From contig CM061070.1 of assembly GCA_030762895.1 (NCBI GenBank), positions 99,900,759 through 99,964,758 of the forward strand: DNA of 64,000 nt, given 5' to 3'. The notes beneath the pieces were generated by a model. The model made no database searches. It was not told the DNA's origin and was given only the letters and a program-made list of their open reading frames with translations. Shown here piece after piece: positions 1 to 11,592 of this stretch. The DNA comes from Sophora flavescens (Eukaryota > Streptophyta > Magnoliopsida > Fabales > Fabaceae). Position 1 is the stretch's first letter. Every line of letters begins with the position of its first letter. The translations under genes were made by a program, and so were the position numbers.

Positions 1-248
1 AATCCGTCCGAAATCCGTCCGAAATTTCGGACGGATTTGGGACGGATCAAGAATAATATAAGAATTAACGAATCCGTCCGAAATCCGTCCGAAATTTCGG
101 ACGGATTTCGGACGGATTCCGGACGGATCATGGAAAATATAAGAATTAACGAAATCCGTCCGAAATCCGTCCGAAATTTTCGGGAAATTTCGGACGGAAC
201 CATTTCCGTCCGAAAATTCCGTCTGAAAAATCCATTTTTCTAGTAGTG
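1..248. mobile_element. CACTA (En/Spm-type) transposon terminus with subterminal repeats
   Basis: The outer end reads, in the inward direction from 248, CACTACTAGAAAAATGGA, which is the terminal motif of plant CACTA elements. Inside it lie many copies of the short palindromic motif TCCGTCCGAAATTTCGGACG in both orientations, interspersed with AAGAATTAACGAA spacers. Dense subterminal repeats that bind the element's transposase are characteristic of this superfamily. The putative 3-bp target duplication after the end would be ACG (249-251), but the other end lies outside the window, so it cannot be confirmed. The 68-codon ORF across it is an artefact of the repeats. Confidence 0.8.
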
Positions 249-251
249 ACG

Positions 252-2249
252 CTAGAACGAGCCTCTTATCTTGTAATCTTTTTATTTGACGGTGATTTGA
301 CTTTTCTCATATATGAAGATGGGCATGTTTAATATTTTGTTAAACCACGTTAAATTATGCATAATTAATCATGTGGTGTTTTTTTCCTAATTAATTGTAT
401 TTACACAAACAGATGGAAAAAAAAGTTGTAACATTCTCCAACAAAGTGGTATGACAGTTGTGACTTGATGGCTGGCTAATGATATCATGTTCCCTTCTAT
501 TGTATGATGAATGGAATCTCACATCCTTATTTTATATTGCCTATGTCGATTGGCTATGTGCTTTCTGTGTTCCTTTGAGAAGATTGAGATGTCAAGATGT
601 CACTCGGCTGTTTCATCATAGAGGTTGATGTTCGAGCATGCGAACGTTATGTGAAGTTTATAGTGGACGTCTTCGGGCCTTCAAATGGTTCGAGGCGATG
701 GTGTTTGTGTTTTTGTCATGCCTAACCTTTCTTTTCTTGAGATAGGCACGAGTGTCGTTGCTCTGTAGGCTATGACTTTTCTCTTGGAAAGGGAAAGGGC
801 TTAGTCCGAGAGCTACTTTTGTAGTGGCTCTAGTAGAGTCATTTGTGACGACGTCGATAGTGGACTCACATAGAATTTCTTCTAGATCTTGTCAATTAGG
901 GTTGTCCTTCTCACGATGTACGAGAGAGGATGGTCTTTTATATTTTAGTATGACCAACTTGGGATGTCTGGGAATTAGTGTTATTGTTAATGGAGCTGCA
1001 ACTCCAAGTATCTTGTATTTTAGGAGCTGTGTCTCCATATCTTTATGTTGGATCTATATAACCTTATGATTTCTGTTCATGAGTCGGGTTGGGTTTTTAT
1101 GTAAGTGACTTTCGAAATTATAATATTAATTATGATTATGCAATATTTTATTGCCCAGTTATTTGATTCCCAGTAATTATATTTACGACGTGCGAAAAAG
1201 AAAAAGTACCACATCTTGTAAGCAAATTTTAATTAACATATTTTTCAGCTTTAAAATGTCATGTACAATGTATGATTTTATTTTCATTTTCTTGTCAAAT
1301 TTTATAGCAAGTCAGACAGTAAAATGAAATTACCTCGGTACCTCTGAGTACTAGATAACGGAAAAAGATGACAGTAGGGACTATTTACAACAAAAAAAAA
1401 TTAGATTGCAGGGATAAAATCCTATGAATATTGGGACGAAAACCAAAATCAGTGAACTTTGTAGGGACTAAAAATTTATTTAAACCTAATTTTTATCATT
1501 AAATTATATATGTACTTTTGCTACACAAGCATTAAATATATTACGGAGAGGAGTTACACATTTTCTTAATACTATTATGTTATACCACATTTTTGCGATG
1601 ATAAAATAAAAAAGCTCACTTTCCAACACATTTTCTCTATATTTTCTTTCCAAAACAAATAAAATGTCAACACGCTATAGTTTTTTAAGTATGGAAATAT
1701 AATTTTTCTAGAGATAATTGAGATAAGAATGAAGTCGTCAAGCAGGAGCAGCTAAAAGAAAAGAAGAATGAAGCTGTCATGACTTTGGCACACAAGTAGT
1801 ATCACTTATGATAAAAGCTACTTGAGATTTTTTATGTAATGTTATTTCATTTGGACAAAAATAGGGAAATGGGTAGGTTTGGACAGTTTCTTTTTTCATT
1901 GTGCCAGGAATATAATAGGAGGCCCAAAAAAATGATAGGAATTGAAGCCACAATATGACACTAATGAAAAATCGATTGAGCTAATATTTGGACCACACTA
2001 TGACACTAATGAAAAAAGGTGCAGCTCTATAATCTCTCTTTTATCATGGATGAGTTTACTCTACTTTCTGGCTGGCCCCAAAACAGAAGACAACAAAAAG
2101 TCCAAACACCAAAACAGCCTTGCCTATGGGCTATGGCATGTTTTTGTTGGATACTATTCTCTTTTCTCCCGTTTTAATGCATGGTTCCACTTAAATTATA
2201 AGTAATACTAATAATTGTTTATTTTGTAAAAGTTTTTTTAGTAATTTTT
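252..2249. other. Non-coding AT-rich stretch
   Basis: No gene or RNA gene is recognisable. Small ORFs at 824-1069 and 1942-2205 have no recognisable domain. A short direct repeat of about 41 bp (TATGACACTAATGAAAAA) occurs at 1955-2015. Near 1405-1490 there is a degenerate half of a fold-back arm with the 'TAGGGACTAAAA' motif that recurs in better-preserved elements further right. Confidence 0.5.
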
Positions 2250-2800
2250 TTTTTGTTTTGACTAAAAAAGATATTTATTCATTCAAATTGATAAAATACA
2301 TCGAAAACAATACAAATTCAACATCGCTAAAAACCGAAAAGGATGAATATGGGAACAAACTCACAGTACCCAGGTTAATAACATAACACAGCAAAATACC
2401 TACAAATGTTACAAAATCAAAATGACTGGAATACCCATGCCTCCGGATCTGTAACGTTGATGCCCAAATCTTAATTGAATCCGTAATGGATCGAAGCCGA
2501 TCTGTCAATCTGAACCAAACAAACGTCGCAACAAGACGTGAAACCAAACGACGCCACACGCAGACGACAAAAACATGAAAAAACACAAAATAAAAATCAG
2601 ATCTATGTGGAAAAATCACTTATTTAGATAAAATGATAGAAAAAACGACGTAGAGGGTGATTCCAAGCCAAAAAAATACTCAAAACCACCCCTTTCGGGT
2701 AGATGGGGAAGAAAGAAAAGAGAAGTAGAGAGAAGGTTGAGAGAGAGATGGCTCTGGCCAACACGTTACACGCCTCTTAGTATTTTATTTTATTATAGAC
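2250..2800 (-). repeat. Possible retroposed fragment (minus strand)
   Basis: Read on the minus strand, this is a 550-bp stretch of mixed composition that ends in AATAAATATC followed by an A-rich tail (poly-T on the plus strand at about 2241-2255), like the 3' end of a LINE or a retroposed transcript. It holds a 114-codon ORF (2275-2619) without a recognisable domain. No target duplication was found, so the call rests only on the tail and on the base composition unlike the flanks. Confidence 0.25.
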
Positions 2801-4220
2801 TGGTTTTAATATAAAACATATTAATTCAAATACACTATTGAATATATTGATATAGTTGTAAAGATGAAAAAGGAGATGAAAAACCCTATTGGCTATCTCC
2901 GTAATGAGTAATTATTAAAAGAACCAAAGAATTTTTGTCTCCACCTATCACCCTTCTGTTCATTACTTCATTATCCACTAATTGTTCTCTCATACCTCTA
3001 TTTTCAACGAGACATCAATCAAGAGAAGAACATTTTCTAATTCCTTAGCAGCGTTCTGAAAATTTTAATTTCTAATGCGAATGATGTTGCTTCTACTTTT
3101 CAGGAAGGCGACTTGAAAAATATCATATCTATTTTCTTTGTGTAAAGTATATCTTAAAATATAGTGCATTATTGGTCACCACACATGGAAGAGAGAAATT
3201 GCTACCATATGTTAATTCCCTTGCCACCCAATTTGTATTGGCCAGCGCATTAATTTGGTGAGTTTACACCAAGTTGTTGATCAAAACATGAAGAAAGACC
3301 TCAGCTGCCCAAAAAGCTTAAGCGTATATTTAAATGTTATTGCAACTTTATGGAGTTGGTTTCATGCGATTTTAGGTTAATCAAAACTTTCTCCAATATA
3401 AAATTTCAAGCAGCCTGTTTTTCAACCATAGAAATTTCTTTCATTTCCATTAGAAAGTCACTTTAGGTGCTGGTGTGTTCTGCAGCCAAGTTCTTGCCAA
3501 CTAAAGTAATAGCATAGGAGGAGCTTCAACATGGATAGGACAGTCCCAAGTATAATATATGGCAAGTGGGATTTCACATCAGAAATGCTATGATGGGATT
3601 TATTTCTTCAGCCAATTGATTAATTCCATAGTGCATATGCCACTTATCTTATACTGGGTCCTTTTCGGAAGAGTTAATCCCATGACCAATTTTGATAAAA
3701 GAAAGTTGTCAATGCCTTTTTTGCCCCCTTCAAACTGTTTGACCTGAAAACGTCTAGCAATTCATTTTCACTAGGAGAAATGTTATTCTGACATCTAAAA
3801 GGGACAACATATGTGAAAACCGTATGGATGAGTGGCAATTTTGTAAATATTAGTCAATGGCTGGGTGGCAATTTTATAAAAATATACCATACATGTAGAG
3901 TTATCCATGTAGAGTTGTTCATTTTAGATGTCATAATAACATTTCTGTTTCACTACTCATTGTCCACAAGAAAAACAATATAGGTAGGGCAAGGTATATC
4001 ATGCAAATGGTATTCCCTAATATTAGAATAGGGGAAGACCAAAAATCAGGAATATTTACATTTAATGGACTAACTAAAGAATTATATAATTAGACTTGAT
4101 ATCTTATCTTGTCCTAAAATTTTTTAGTATTAGATCTCTTAGTCTCTCAATTATATAGACTTAAACTTGTCCATTAATTTTAATTTAAGACTTTTTTACC
4201 CACATCTTATTCACAACTAA
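2801..4220. other. Non-coding stretch
   Basis: AT-rich sequence with no supported gene. The ORF at 3559-3747 (62 codons) has no recognisable domain. Confidence 0.5.
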
Positions 4221-4233
4221 AATTCCTAACACC

Positions 4234-4425
4234 ACCAACATTATGTGGCACAGTGGATAGATAACTGGGCCTTTTAAATATGTGGTTAAGGGTTCGATTC
4301 ATGACTCATGCGTATGGAAGAGCATCTGTTGGGAGAGATCAACCCCTTAAATGGATCTCAGTACCTCGAAGGATTAGTCTCTGGCTCTCGGCCGGAGGAT
4401 ACCTGGGTTTAAAATAAAATAAAAA
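4234..4425 (+). mobile_element. tRNA-derived SINE with perfect 13-bp target duplication
   Basis: The 192-bp element has an RNA polymerase III box-A-like segment (TGGCACAGTGGATAG, about 4245) and a box-B-like GGGTTCGATTC (about 4288). It ends in an A-rich tail (AAAATAAAATAAAAAA). It is bounded by the exact direct repeat AATTCCTAACACC at 4221-4233 and 4426-4438. Box A/box B plus an A-rich tail plus a long duplication is the standard signature of a SINE mobilised by LINE machinery. The perfect duplication suggests a fairly recent insertion. Confidence 0.85.
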
Positions 4426-4438
4426 AATTCCTAACACC

Positions 4439-5631
4439 TAATCTAGTCTCTAAATAGGCTTTCTCTTTTGGATAGCCTTTGGTTGCAATGAGAAATAGCT
4501 AGGAAACATGTCATATGTAGAAAAAATTCTAGATCAATATGATCATAGAGTGGATTCTGGGAAGACATATTAGGCAGTACATAGCAGAAAGAAGGATGAC
4601 ATGGGTACTAAATAAAATTCAGAACTGAAAGCATGCATGAAGTTAGCTCCAAAAAGGGATAATGAAATTAGCTTTTACTGCCTTGGTTGTTTGTTATAAC
4701 TAGGGTCATTAAAAGACAGGAGGCTCAACCAAACACGGTAGAACTTGCTATTTCTGGGGAGCAGTCATGGAAATGAAGTAGATGATCCAAAAAAATTGTT
4801 ACAAAAATAACATAAAGTTGTGCACCCTACACAAAACTCCTGTGCAAAGAAACCCTTACATGTATGGGTTGTTACCTTTTTAATTTTAAGAATGTAAAAT
4901 TTGTGGATTGTGATGGATGAATTTGTGAAGTTTCTGTGCGCATAACACGGCCATCAGAATAATGCTGCAATTTATATAGGGCAGAGCATTTCATGCTAAT
5001 GACACTAATGTGCCTCAGGCCATGAAATGAAATATATAATTTTGCATTATGATTTGTACATATAGAAATTATTAAAAAAAATGTATTACTCGATATCAAC
5101 TCTCGATGAGAAAAAGAAATGGTGCATGCATGCTTTTTAGGCACAAGCACAATCTACAAATTGTTTTATAGCCACACAATGTGAATCTTAAAAACAATCA
5201 TGAATAGGACAAAACTCCAAAACAGCGTGACTAGAACAAGTAAAAAGGTCAGCCTGAGGAATAAAGACACCTGAATTTGGAAGGATTAGAAATCATTTTC
5301 ATCATATTCATCATGCCTCACATGCACATACATATAATTGCATGGTACAGTGGATAACTCCAACTACCACAAGTTATGAAGGGGTAATAAAAATACTACA
5401 TATTTATGATTTATAATGCTTATTACAAGGCGATTGATGGCCAAAATTACCACTTTTATACAGATTACACCTATCAGTATAATGTACTAGATGACAACAA
5501 AAAAAAAAAACAAATAAGGCAGTAGCTGTATCAAGAACATTTCACCTTAATACAACAAACTTGATTTACAAGTGTATTATCAATTACACCAACCAAAACA
5601 CATATCTTAAGCATGAATGCAAGAACTAAGA
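4439..5631. other. Non-coding region downstream of the receptor kinase gene
   Basis: No gene seen. On the minus strand this is the 3' side of the PSKR2-like gene, so its 3' UTR and polyadenylation signals should lie in about 5350-5631, where several A/T-rich candidates occur. The 92-codon ORF at 4872-5150 has no recognisable domain. Confidence 0.4.
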
Positions 5632-8600
5632 TTACTTTTGAGAGCCACCAAATCTTACACCATCAAGCCATGAAACAACTGCTTCAATAGAGGGTCTCTG
5701 CCTTGGATCTTGGTCTAGACATTTACAAGCAATGGTCAGCACATCCAACAGCTGTTTCTCATGATCCTTCTGCCAAATAGCTGGATCAAAAATTTCCTGC
5801 TCCTTATTCTCAGATTTCATCTGAAACACCCAAAACACCAGATTCCTGCAATTTTTCCCCTTGATGACTTCTACAGGCCTTCTACCAGTAAGGAGCTCAA
5901 GAAGAACAACACCAAAACTATAAACATCACCCCTGAAAGTTGCTGTCAGTGTCTGACTATACTCTGGAGGAATATATCCTAAAGTTCCTACTAGATCTGT
6001 CGTGACATGAGTATCATAAGGTTGAAGTAGCCTTGAGAGACCAAAATCAGCTAAATGAGCTTCAAACTTATCATCCAAAAGTATGTTGCTAGATTTAACA
6101 TCGCGATGCACTATGTATGGTTCACACCCCTTGTGCAAGTATGCTAATCCACGAGCAGAGCCTTGTGCAATCTTGAGTCTTACATCCCAATTTAGAACTG
6201 AATTTCCATCCACACATTCATGCAGCCAATAATCCAAGCTTCCATTCTCCAAGTATGAGTATATTAGCAATCGGTCGTTGCCATGCCGACAATAACCTTT
6301 AAGAGAAACAAGGTTCTTGTGTTGAGCTCTTGAAAGGGCCTCTACTTCAGCTTGGAATTCACGCTCCATCTGACCACAGTCCCCAGAGAGTCTTTTGATA
6401 GCTGCTTTTGTGCCATTTGGAAGATTTGCCTTGTAGACAAGACCAAACCCGCCACAACCAACAATATTTGCTTGGTTGAAATTGTTTGTGGACTTTAACA
6501 AATCTGCAACACTGAGATCCTTGCAATCTGAATTCTGAAAAAGCACCAATTTTGAGGAAACAAGTGCTTCAGATAACCTATGTGGCCTACTACTGTGTTC
6601 CTCATCCATGTTATCAATTGGCTTATCCTCACCCCTCTTTGACATTCTTAGAATAATAATTGCAAGAAGCAGTGCCAGCCCTATCCCAATGCTGATTGTT
6701 ATGCCAAGTACATTGCCTCTAGCAAATTTTCTGCCAGAACCAGAAGAAATATTGGGCCTCAAACCCATATTTGTTACATTGTTGCAAGGAGAATCAATTT
6801 CCCTACAAAGCCCTAGGTTTCCCTCAAAGCTTGAACTGGGGAAGCTTAAAAACTGCCCGCCGGTTGGAATTGGTCCCTGCAAGTGATTATATGCCACACT
6901 GAACTTTGACAAGAATGTGAGGTTGTTAAATGATGGAGGAATCGTTCCATGGAGATCATTATAAGATAAATCCAATGTTTCCAGGTTCTCCATCCCTGAA
7001 ATAGAGCTAGGAATGGTACCGGTGATGTTGTTCCGGCTTAGATCCAAGACAAGCAGTGCTTTCAATTGACCAATTTCAGGCCATATATTTCCACTTAACA
7101 AGTTATTGCTCAAGTATATTGAAGGAGGGAAACTTGAGGCCTGGTTATATTGTAGCCCACTAGCAGTCTTGTTTCTCTTGACAAGGAGAGGAATGCCTGC
7201 AGATGAAGTGAGATTTGATCTGCTACAATTTGGGGAAATGAGGCCCTTCAACTCTGTCAAACTTTTTGGTATTTCTCCAGTGAGAGAATTGTTTGAGAAA
7301 TCCAAGTAGAACAAATTGTCCATTTGACCAATCCATGAAGGAATACTACCATCCAAATGGTTCCAAGACAAATCAAGAACTCCCAATTTCCGGCAATTCG
7401 ATAGCCAAGAAGGAATATGGCCTTTAAGGCCACAATTTCCTAGTGCTAAAACCATAAGGCTGTCAAATCCTGCTGTTACATTTTCTGGAATTTCCTCACC
7501 ACCAAAATTCTTAGCGAGGACAAGAGTGGTGAGGTTTTTGCAATGCTGCAGAGCAGACAATGCTCCAGACAAGTTCTCTAAGCTGTTGTTTGACATGGAC
7601 ACAAACAAAAGTGAAGTGAGGTTGGCATAGTTTTCAGGGATAGAGCCACTTAACCCATTCCTAGCAAGGTTTAAAACTTTCAATTCACGGCAATAGGCCA
7701 AGGAACTTGGAAGGGGTCCAGTAAAATGATTATTAGCAAGGTAAAGTGTGTTAAGATTAGACAACCCAGTGAAATCAAGATCAATAGTACCTGACAAGGA
7801 ATTATTTCTAAGATCAAGCACCCTAAGCTTTGAGCATAAAGCCAAGGTGGAAGGCAAAGGTCCAGAAAATGAATTGGAGGGTACTACTAATTGTTCTAGT
7901 TGCAAAAGATTCCCAAACACATTTGGAAGTTCACCTGAAAACCGGTTCCCAGACACCACAAGAACTTTTAGTCTAGAGAGCTTACCCAGTTCTTTGCTTA
8001 AGTGGCCAGATAAATTGTTGGCAGAGACTGAGAATTGCTCCAAGGCTGACATTGAATACAAGGAATTTGGAAGAGAGCCAGAAAATGAATTGGAATCCAA
8101 ATGCAACTGTTGGAGAGATGTGGTGCAGTTATCCAAGCCTTCAAGACCACCAACAAAGTGATTTGCAGATAAATCAAGGGTATGAAGACCATTGGAAGCA
8201 CTGCAAATTTGAGAATTGAACCTGCCAGTGAATGAATTGTTACTCATGTTGAGAGCAAGGAGATGTGGGAATTCTCCAAATTGGAAGGGGTCACCAGAAA
8301 GCAAATTGCTAGAAATATTCAATATCTCAATGAACTGCAAACCAGAAAGAACCCCGCCAACTTGTCCTGACAGCATGTTATGGCTCAAGTCAAGGAATTT
8401 CAACTGCTTCAACTTGGAGAACTCTATAGGCAACCCACCAACAAGATGATTGGATGAGAGATTCAGCACAATGAGCTGATCTAGCTGTGCTAAAGAGGGT
8501 GAAATTGTCCCATTGAGACCCAATCCAGGAAGAATCAACTTGGTCACTCTTCTAGCAGCTGCTCCACCACCACCACCAGTAGTTACATTATTATTATCAC

Positions 8601-8826
8601 ATACAACTCCAACCCAGTTGCAGCACACAGTATCATTGGACCATGCTGTGATGATAGAGCCTTTAGTAAGATTGCCTGCAAATTCCTTCAGGGCTGATAA
8701 ATCATGCAGGTCACAGGAAGGGTCTTGGTTGTTAAGACCAAGTGACAAGTAAAGCAAGCAAGCCAAGAAACACCACTGCAGAAGTGTCACATAGAAGCAT
8801 CTGAGCAACACCATTGCTGAAACCAA
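5632..8826 (-). CDS. PSKR2: LRR receptor-like kinase, phytosulfokine receptor 2 type
   Basis: Intact 1064-residue ORF with no intron, as in Arabidopsis PSKR1/PSKR2. In that family the plasma-membrane receptor binds the sulfated pentapeptide phytosulfokine and signals growth and defence balance with a SERK co-receptor. Visible parts in order: hydrophobic signal peptide (about 1-31); LRR N-cap with Cys38 and a CCNWxGVxC motif (68-76); about 20 LRRs; an island domain (about 534-570, with GIPLLVKRN and a YNQ segment), which is the ligand-binding hallmark of PSKRs; a transmembrane helix (about 704-724); and a kinase with glycine loop VGCGGFGLVY (about 787), Lys811, HRD (Asp909), DFG (Asp927) and GTLGYIPPEY. 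HRD makes it an RD kinase, and all catalytic residues are present. A Gly run (about 84-88, a GGT microsatellite) between N-cap and first LRR looks like a lineage-specific expansion. Start: first ATG, directly before the signal peptide. The island sequence and C-lobe resemble PSKR2 more than PSKR1, PSY1R or BRI1. Confidence 0.95.
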   Translation of the reverse strand: MVSAMVLLRCFYVTLLQWCFLACLLYLSLGLNNQDPSCDLHDLSALKEFAGNLTKGSIITAWSNDTVCCNWVGVVCDNNNVTTGGGGGAAARRVTKLILPGLGLNGTISPSLAQLDQLIVLNLSSNHLVGGLPIEFSKLKQLKFLDLSHNMLSGQVGGVLSGLQFIEILNISSNLLSGDPFQFGEFPHLLALNMSNNSFTGRFNSQICSASNGLHTLDLSANHFVGGLEGLDNCTTSLQQLHLDSNSFSGSLPNSLYSMSALEQFSVSANNLSGHLSKELGKLSRLKVLVVSGNRFSGELPNVFGNLLQLEQLVVPSNSFSGPLPSTLALCSKLRVLDLRNNSLSGTIDLDFTGLSNLNTLYLANNHFTGPLPSSLAYCRELKVLNLARNGLSGSIPENYANLTSLLFVSMSNNSLENLSGALSALQHCKNLTTLVLAKNFGGEEIPENVTAGFDSLMVLALGNCGLKGHIPSWLSNCRKLGVLDLSWNHLDGSIPSWIGQMDNLFYLDFSNNSLTGEIPKSLTELKGLISPNCSRSNLTSSAGIPLLVKRNKTASGLQYNQASSFPPSIYLSNNLLSGNIWPEIGQLKALLVLDLSRNNITGTIPSSISGMENLETLDLSYNDLHGTIPPSFNNLTFLSKFSVAYNHLQGPIPTGGQFLSFPSSSFEGNLGLCREIDSPCNNVTNMGLRPNISSGSGRKFARGNVLGITISIGIGLALLLAIIILRMSKRGEDKPIDNMDEEHSSRPHRLSEALVSSKLVLFQNSDCKDLSVADLLKSTNNFNQANIVGCGGFGLVYKANLPNGTKAAIKRLSGDCGQMEREFQAEVEALSRAQHKNLVSLKGYCRHGNDRLLIYSYLENGSLDYWLHECVDGNSVLNWDVRLKIAQGSARGLAYLHKGCEPYIVHRDVKSSNILLDDKFEAHLADFGLSRLLQPYDTHVTTDLVGTLGYIPPEYSQTLTATFRGDVYSFGVVLLELLTGRRPVEVIKGKNCRNLVFWVFQMKSENKEQEIFDPAIWQKDHEKQLLDVLTIACKCLDQDPRQRPSIEAVVSWLDGVRFGGSQK

Positions 8827-9420
8827 ACTGATATTTCAAGCTCAAAATCAGGGCTAAGCTCCCATATACAACAGAAGAAGCTAGTATCACTGAGAAAAGT
8901 ACAGTGCGAAGAACCCTAATAAGTGAAGCTACTTTTAATCACAGCTCAAATTGCAACAAACAACTTGCACTTTTCAAAAGAAACACCAAACACCAATTAC
9001 AAGTAAACGGTTTAGATCACCAACCCCCACCAAAACCAAATCCCAAGAACAGGAGATCTAGACAGTAGGGGGGAAAAAAACCCTTCCCAATATGAAAGGA
9101 AATTCAGCAACACCACCCTTGAAGAAAGAGATAGAATACCAAAATGAAGAAACTTATATCCCATATCCCCAAACACCAACCATATGGCAACAGCTTGTGA
9201 ATGAAGCAATCAACAGTGGCAATTTAAAAAAGAAAGTGAGACAATAATCAATTGCACAAGTAAGAGCCGGTGAGATCCCTCAGCCCTACCAGAAAATTTA
9301 AGATATTTGACCAAAAAAACAAAACCCAATGACCTAATATTGCTCAAAACCTCAACTCAACAGTGACCCTTTTAACACACAAGAAAACCCTTTTTATATA
9401 AAATATAAAAATAGAATCTT
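8827..9420 (-). promoter_or_regulatory. Putative 5' leader and core promoter of the PSKR2-like gene
   Basis: Upstream of the start codon on the minus strand lie about 560 bp without other coding capacity, then a TATA-like TATATAAAAA at 9391-9400. If that box is used, the leader would be about 530 nt, long but possible, or it may hold a leader intron. I cannot place the transcription start from sequence alone. Confidence 0.3.
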
Positions 9421-9989
9421 TGTTTACTTGAGATGACAGGAAACTAAAAAAGGTTCGAAATTTTTAAGCTCGTTGAAGAAGCAGAACAGAGAAAAGGGTA
9501 GCCATCAACAGTGTCCTGTGAAACCTAACCTCAGAAAACTTTTGTCAAATGGGTCTGCATCAATTTCCAAACCAAAACGTCATTTATTTTTTCTTCTTTA
9601 TTCTTCTAATAAGGTTTTTATTTTCAAAGGGTAATAGCTGTCAACTCTGATTTTCAAACCCAAAACAGTGATACTTGTGATGAATAGAATCTAGAGGAAG
9701 ACAATGATAGCAGAAATTTCAAATCAAGGAATAGTAATGTAAGAGAGATGTAGAGTAGCATAAGACATGGCATGGAACAAGACAGGAAAGGAAAGTTCCT
9801 TATCTTTCTTGAGGATCTATATAATATATGATATTTTTTATGTATATATTTGATAGGTTGTAGAGGAGGTGTTGAAATCAGGAAGGACAGAGCTGACTTT
9901 AATGCCTTACAAGGAGTCATCAACCCTATATTCCTTGCCCATGAGCTACTAGAGCTATTAAGTAATTTTTATTTTTATTTTTAGAGAAA
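9421..9989. other. Non-coding, distal upstream region of the receptor gene
   Basis: No gene or repeat recognised. The 89-codon ORF at 9654-9923 (minus) has no recognisable domain. The stretch may contribute promoter-distal elements of the PSKR2-like gene. Confidence 0.35.
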
Positions 9990-10155
9990 TATTATCGAAT
10001 GTCATAACAGCAGTAGTTAAGCAATCAAGAAAAAAAATTTATATTAAGAATTGATGTATTTAATATTTGAAAAAATTGAATACTTAATTTTTTCATGAAA
10101 ACTTACTTCTTATGATTTCTTAAAGAATGTTCTTAGAACACTTGTGAGGATGATT
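9990..10155. repeat. MITE, 'GTCCTTAGGACA' family, copy 1 (degenerate)
   Basis: Internal motifs shared with the other copies in this window are GTATTTAATATTTGAAAAA, an AACTTACTTCTTATGATTTCTTAA segment and the right end AATGTTCTTAGAACACTTGTGAG. It is shorter and more diverged than the copies at 18763 and 32121, and no clear target duplication is seen. Confidence 0.5.
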
Positions 10156-10867
10156 TTTTTTTAGTAATTTTTTTTTACTTTTTATTTTTAGATATATTTT
10201 AAATGGACTAAATTTATATATTGTGCTGAATATATCGTTGGTACTGTTTTATATAAAAAAAACAGCTACTTTTATTAAATATATATATTTTTTGAGATAG
10301 ATTGTAATAATTAGGTTATATTTTCAGTTACAAACATGATCAACATTACGTAAGGAACATTACCTAATTTTTTTCCTTTTAATATTTATTAATATAGAGT
10401 TATGATTATTAAATTTGTATAACATTTATTTTATTTATTTATATTTAATTTGTTTCTTGTTTAAGATGTTTTCAATTTTTTTAATAATTATTGTTATCAA
10501 ATTCATTAATAATTAACTTATTTTAATTATGCATATCTTACTTTAATGTTTAATATTTAAATATTTTAAATTTATAATTTTTAAATTCTATTTGAAATTA
10601 TATATGTATAATTTATAATTTTTAAATACTTTTTTAAATATTTTCTATTCTTTGATTTATTTGATATTTTTATAAATTTAATAATATCGATGCAATGCAT
10701 GGGTATTTGCTGGTTCTTGTATTAATTGTTTTTTTAAAAGCATTGTATTAATTGTTAAGCAATTAATATTAATTATATCATGCAATGCTATAAGAATTAA
10801 AGATATTATTAAGTAATTTTAAATATTAAAAATATAAGTTAATATAAATTTAATTTATTCTTTTTTA
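10156..10867. other. Very AT-rich non-coding DNA
   Basis: Long runs of A/T with no ORF, RNA gene or recognisable repeat. Confidence 0.5.
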
Positions 10868-11030
10868 GTGTTGCAAAAGAGTGTCCTAAGAACCAATAAT
10901 GAATAAAAAAAAGTTTGTATTGAAAAATTAAGTATAAAACTTTTTAAAATTTTAAATAGACTATTTTTTTCATATAATTTTTTTTCTTGATTTCTTAGAC
11001 AATGCTCTAAGAATACTCGTTAGCATTCTA
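10868..11030. repeat. MITE, 'GTCCTTAGGACA' family, copy 2
   Basis: The left end carries GAGTGTCCTAAGAACCAATAA and the right end TTAGACAATGCTCTAAGAAT followed by ACTCGTTAGCA. The ends are imperfect inverted repeats of each other, with the AT-rich core typical of this family. Confidence 0.55.
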
Positions 11031-11069
11031 CCTTTCATTTTTTACCAGGCAATTATTGTTATGTGAATA

Positions 11070-11592
11070 AAGGTGCAAATTGGTCCTCAGAAAAATTTAG
11101 AGGAACCACTTTTGATCCCTAAAAAAAATAAATTATTCATTTAGTCACTCAAATTTACAAACGCAGGACACATTAGTCCCTTCTTCCACTTTCAATATTC
11201 GTTTACTTCTCTGCGTGTCATGTTAACCATCCTGCTTAATACGTTAGTAATCCTATATAGCCTATATCAATTTTCGTAGTGAAAAACTAATGAAAATGAA
11301 AAACATGCAAAATTTTCAGGTATCCGGGTTTTAAAATTTTACACATTTTTTTTATTTTATTCTTTTTTTCACGATAGAAATTTGTCATATATCACACGGG
11401 ACTACTATCGATTCAGGAAAGATGGTTAACGGAACATATAAACAAATAAATGAACGTCAAAAATAGAAGGAGAGACTAATATCTTCCACATTTATAAATT
11501 TGAAACACTAAATAAATAATTTATATTTTTCAAGAAATAAAAATAAGTTACTTTAAATTTTTTTAGGGATCAATTTGATGCTATACTCTTGT
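11070..11592. repeat. Fold-back element with 'ttggtcc' arms
   Basis: The left arm (GGTGCAAATTGGTCCTC ... TTTAGTCACTCAAATTTAC) is matched in inverted orientation by the right arm (AAATTTGAAACACTAAATAAA ... GGGATCAATTTGATGC). Arms of about 130 bp enclose a centre without coding capacity. It belongs to the same loose group as the fold-backs at 19424, 21918, 22511 and 42311. Confidence 0.6.

Noticed and set aside
5761..8752. Antisense and other-frame ORFs inside the receptor kinase gene
   Set aside because: Shadows of a strongly coding minus-strand frame with all kinase and LRR motifs.
5632..8826. BRI1, PSY1R or EMS1-type receptor as alternative identity
   Set aside because: The island domain position, its GIPLLVKRN wording and the C-lobe match PSKR2 best; BRI1's island and length differ.
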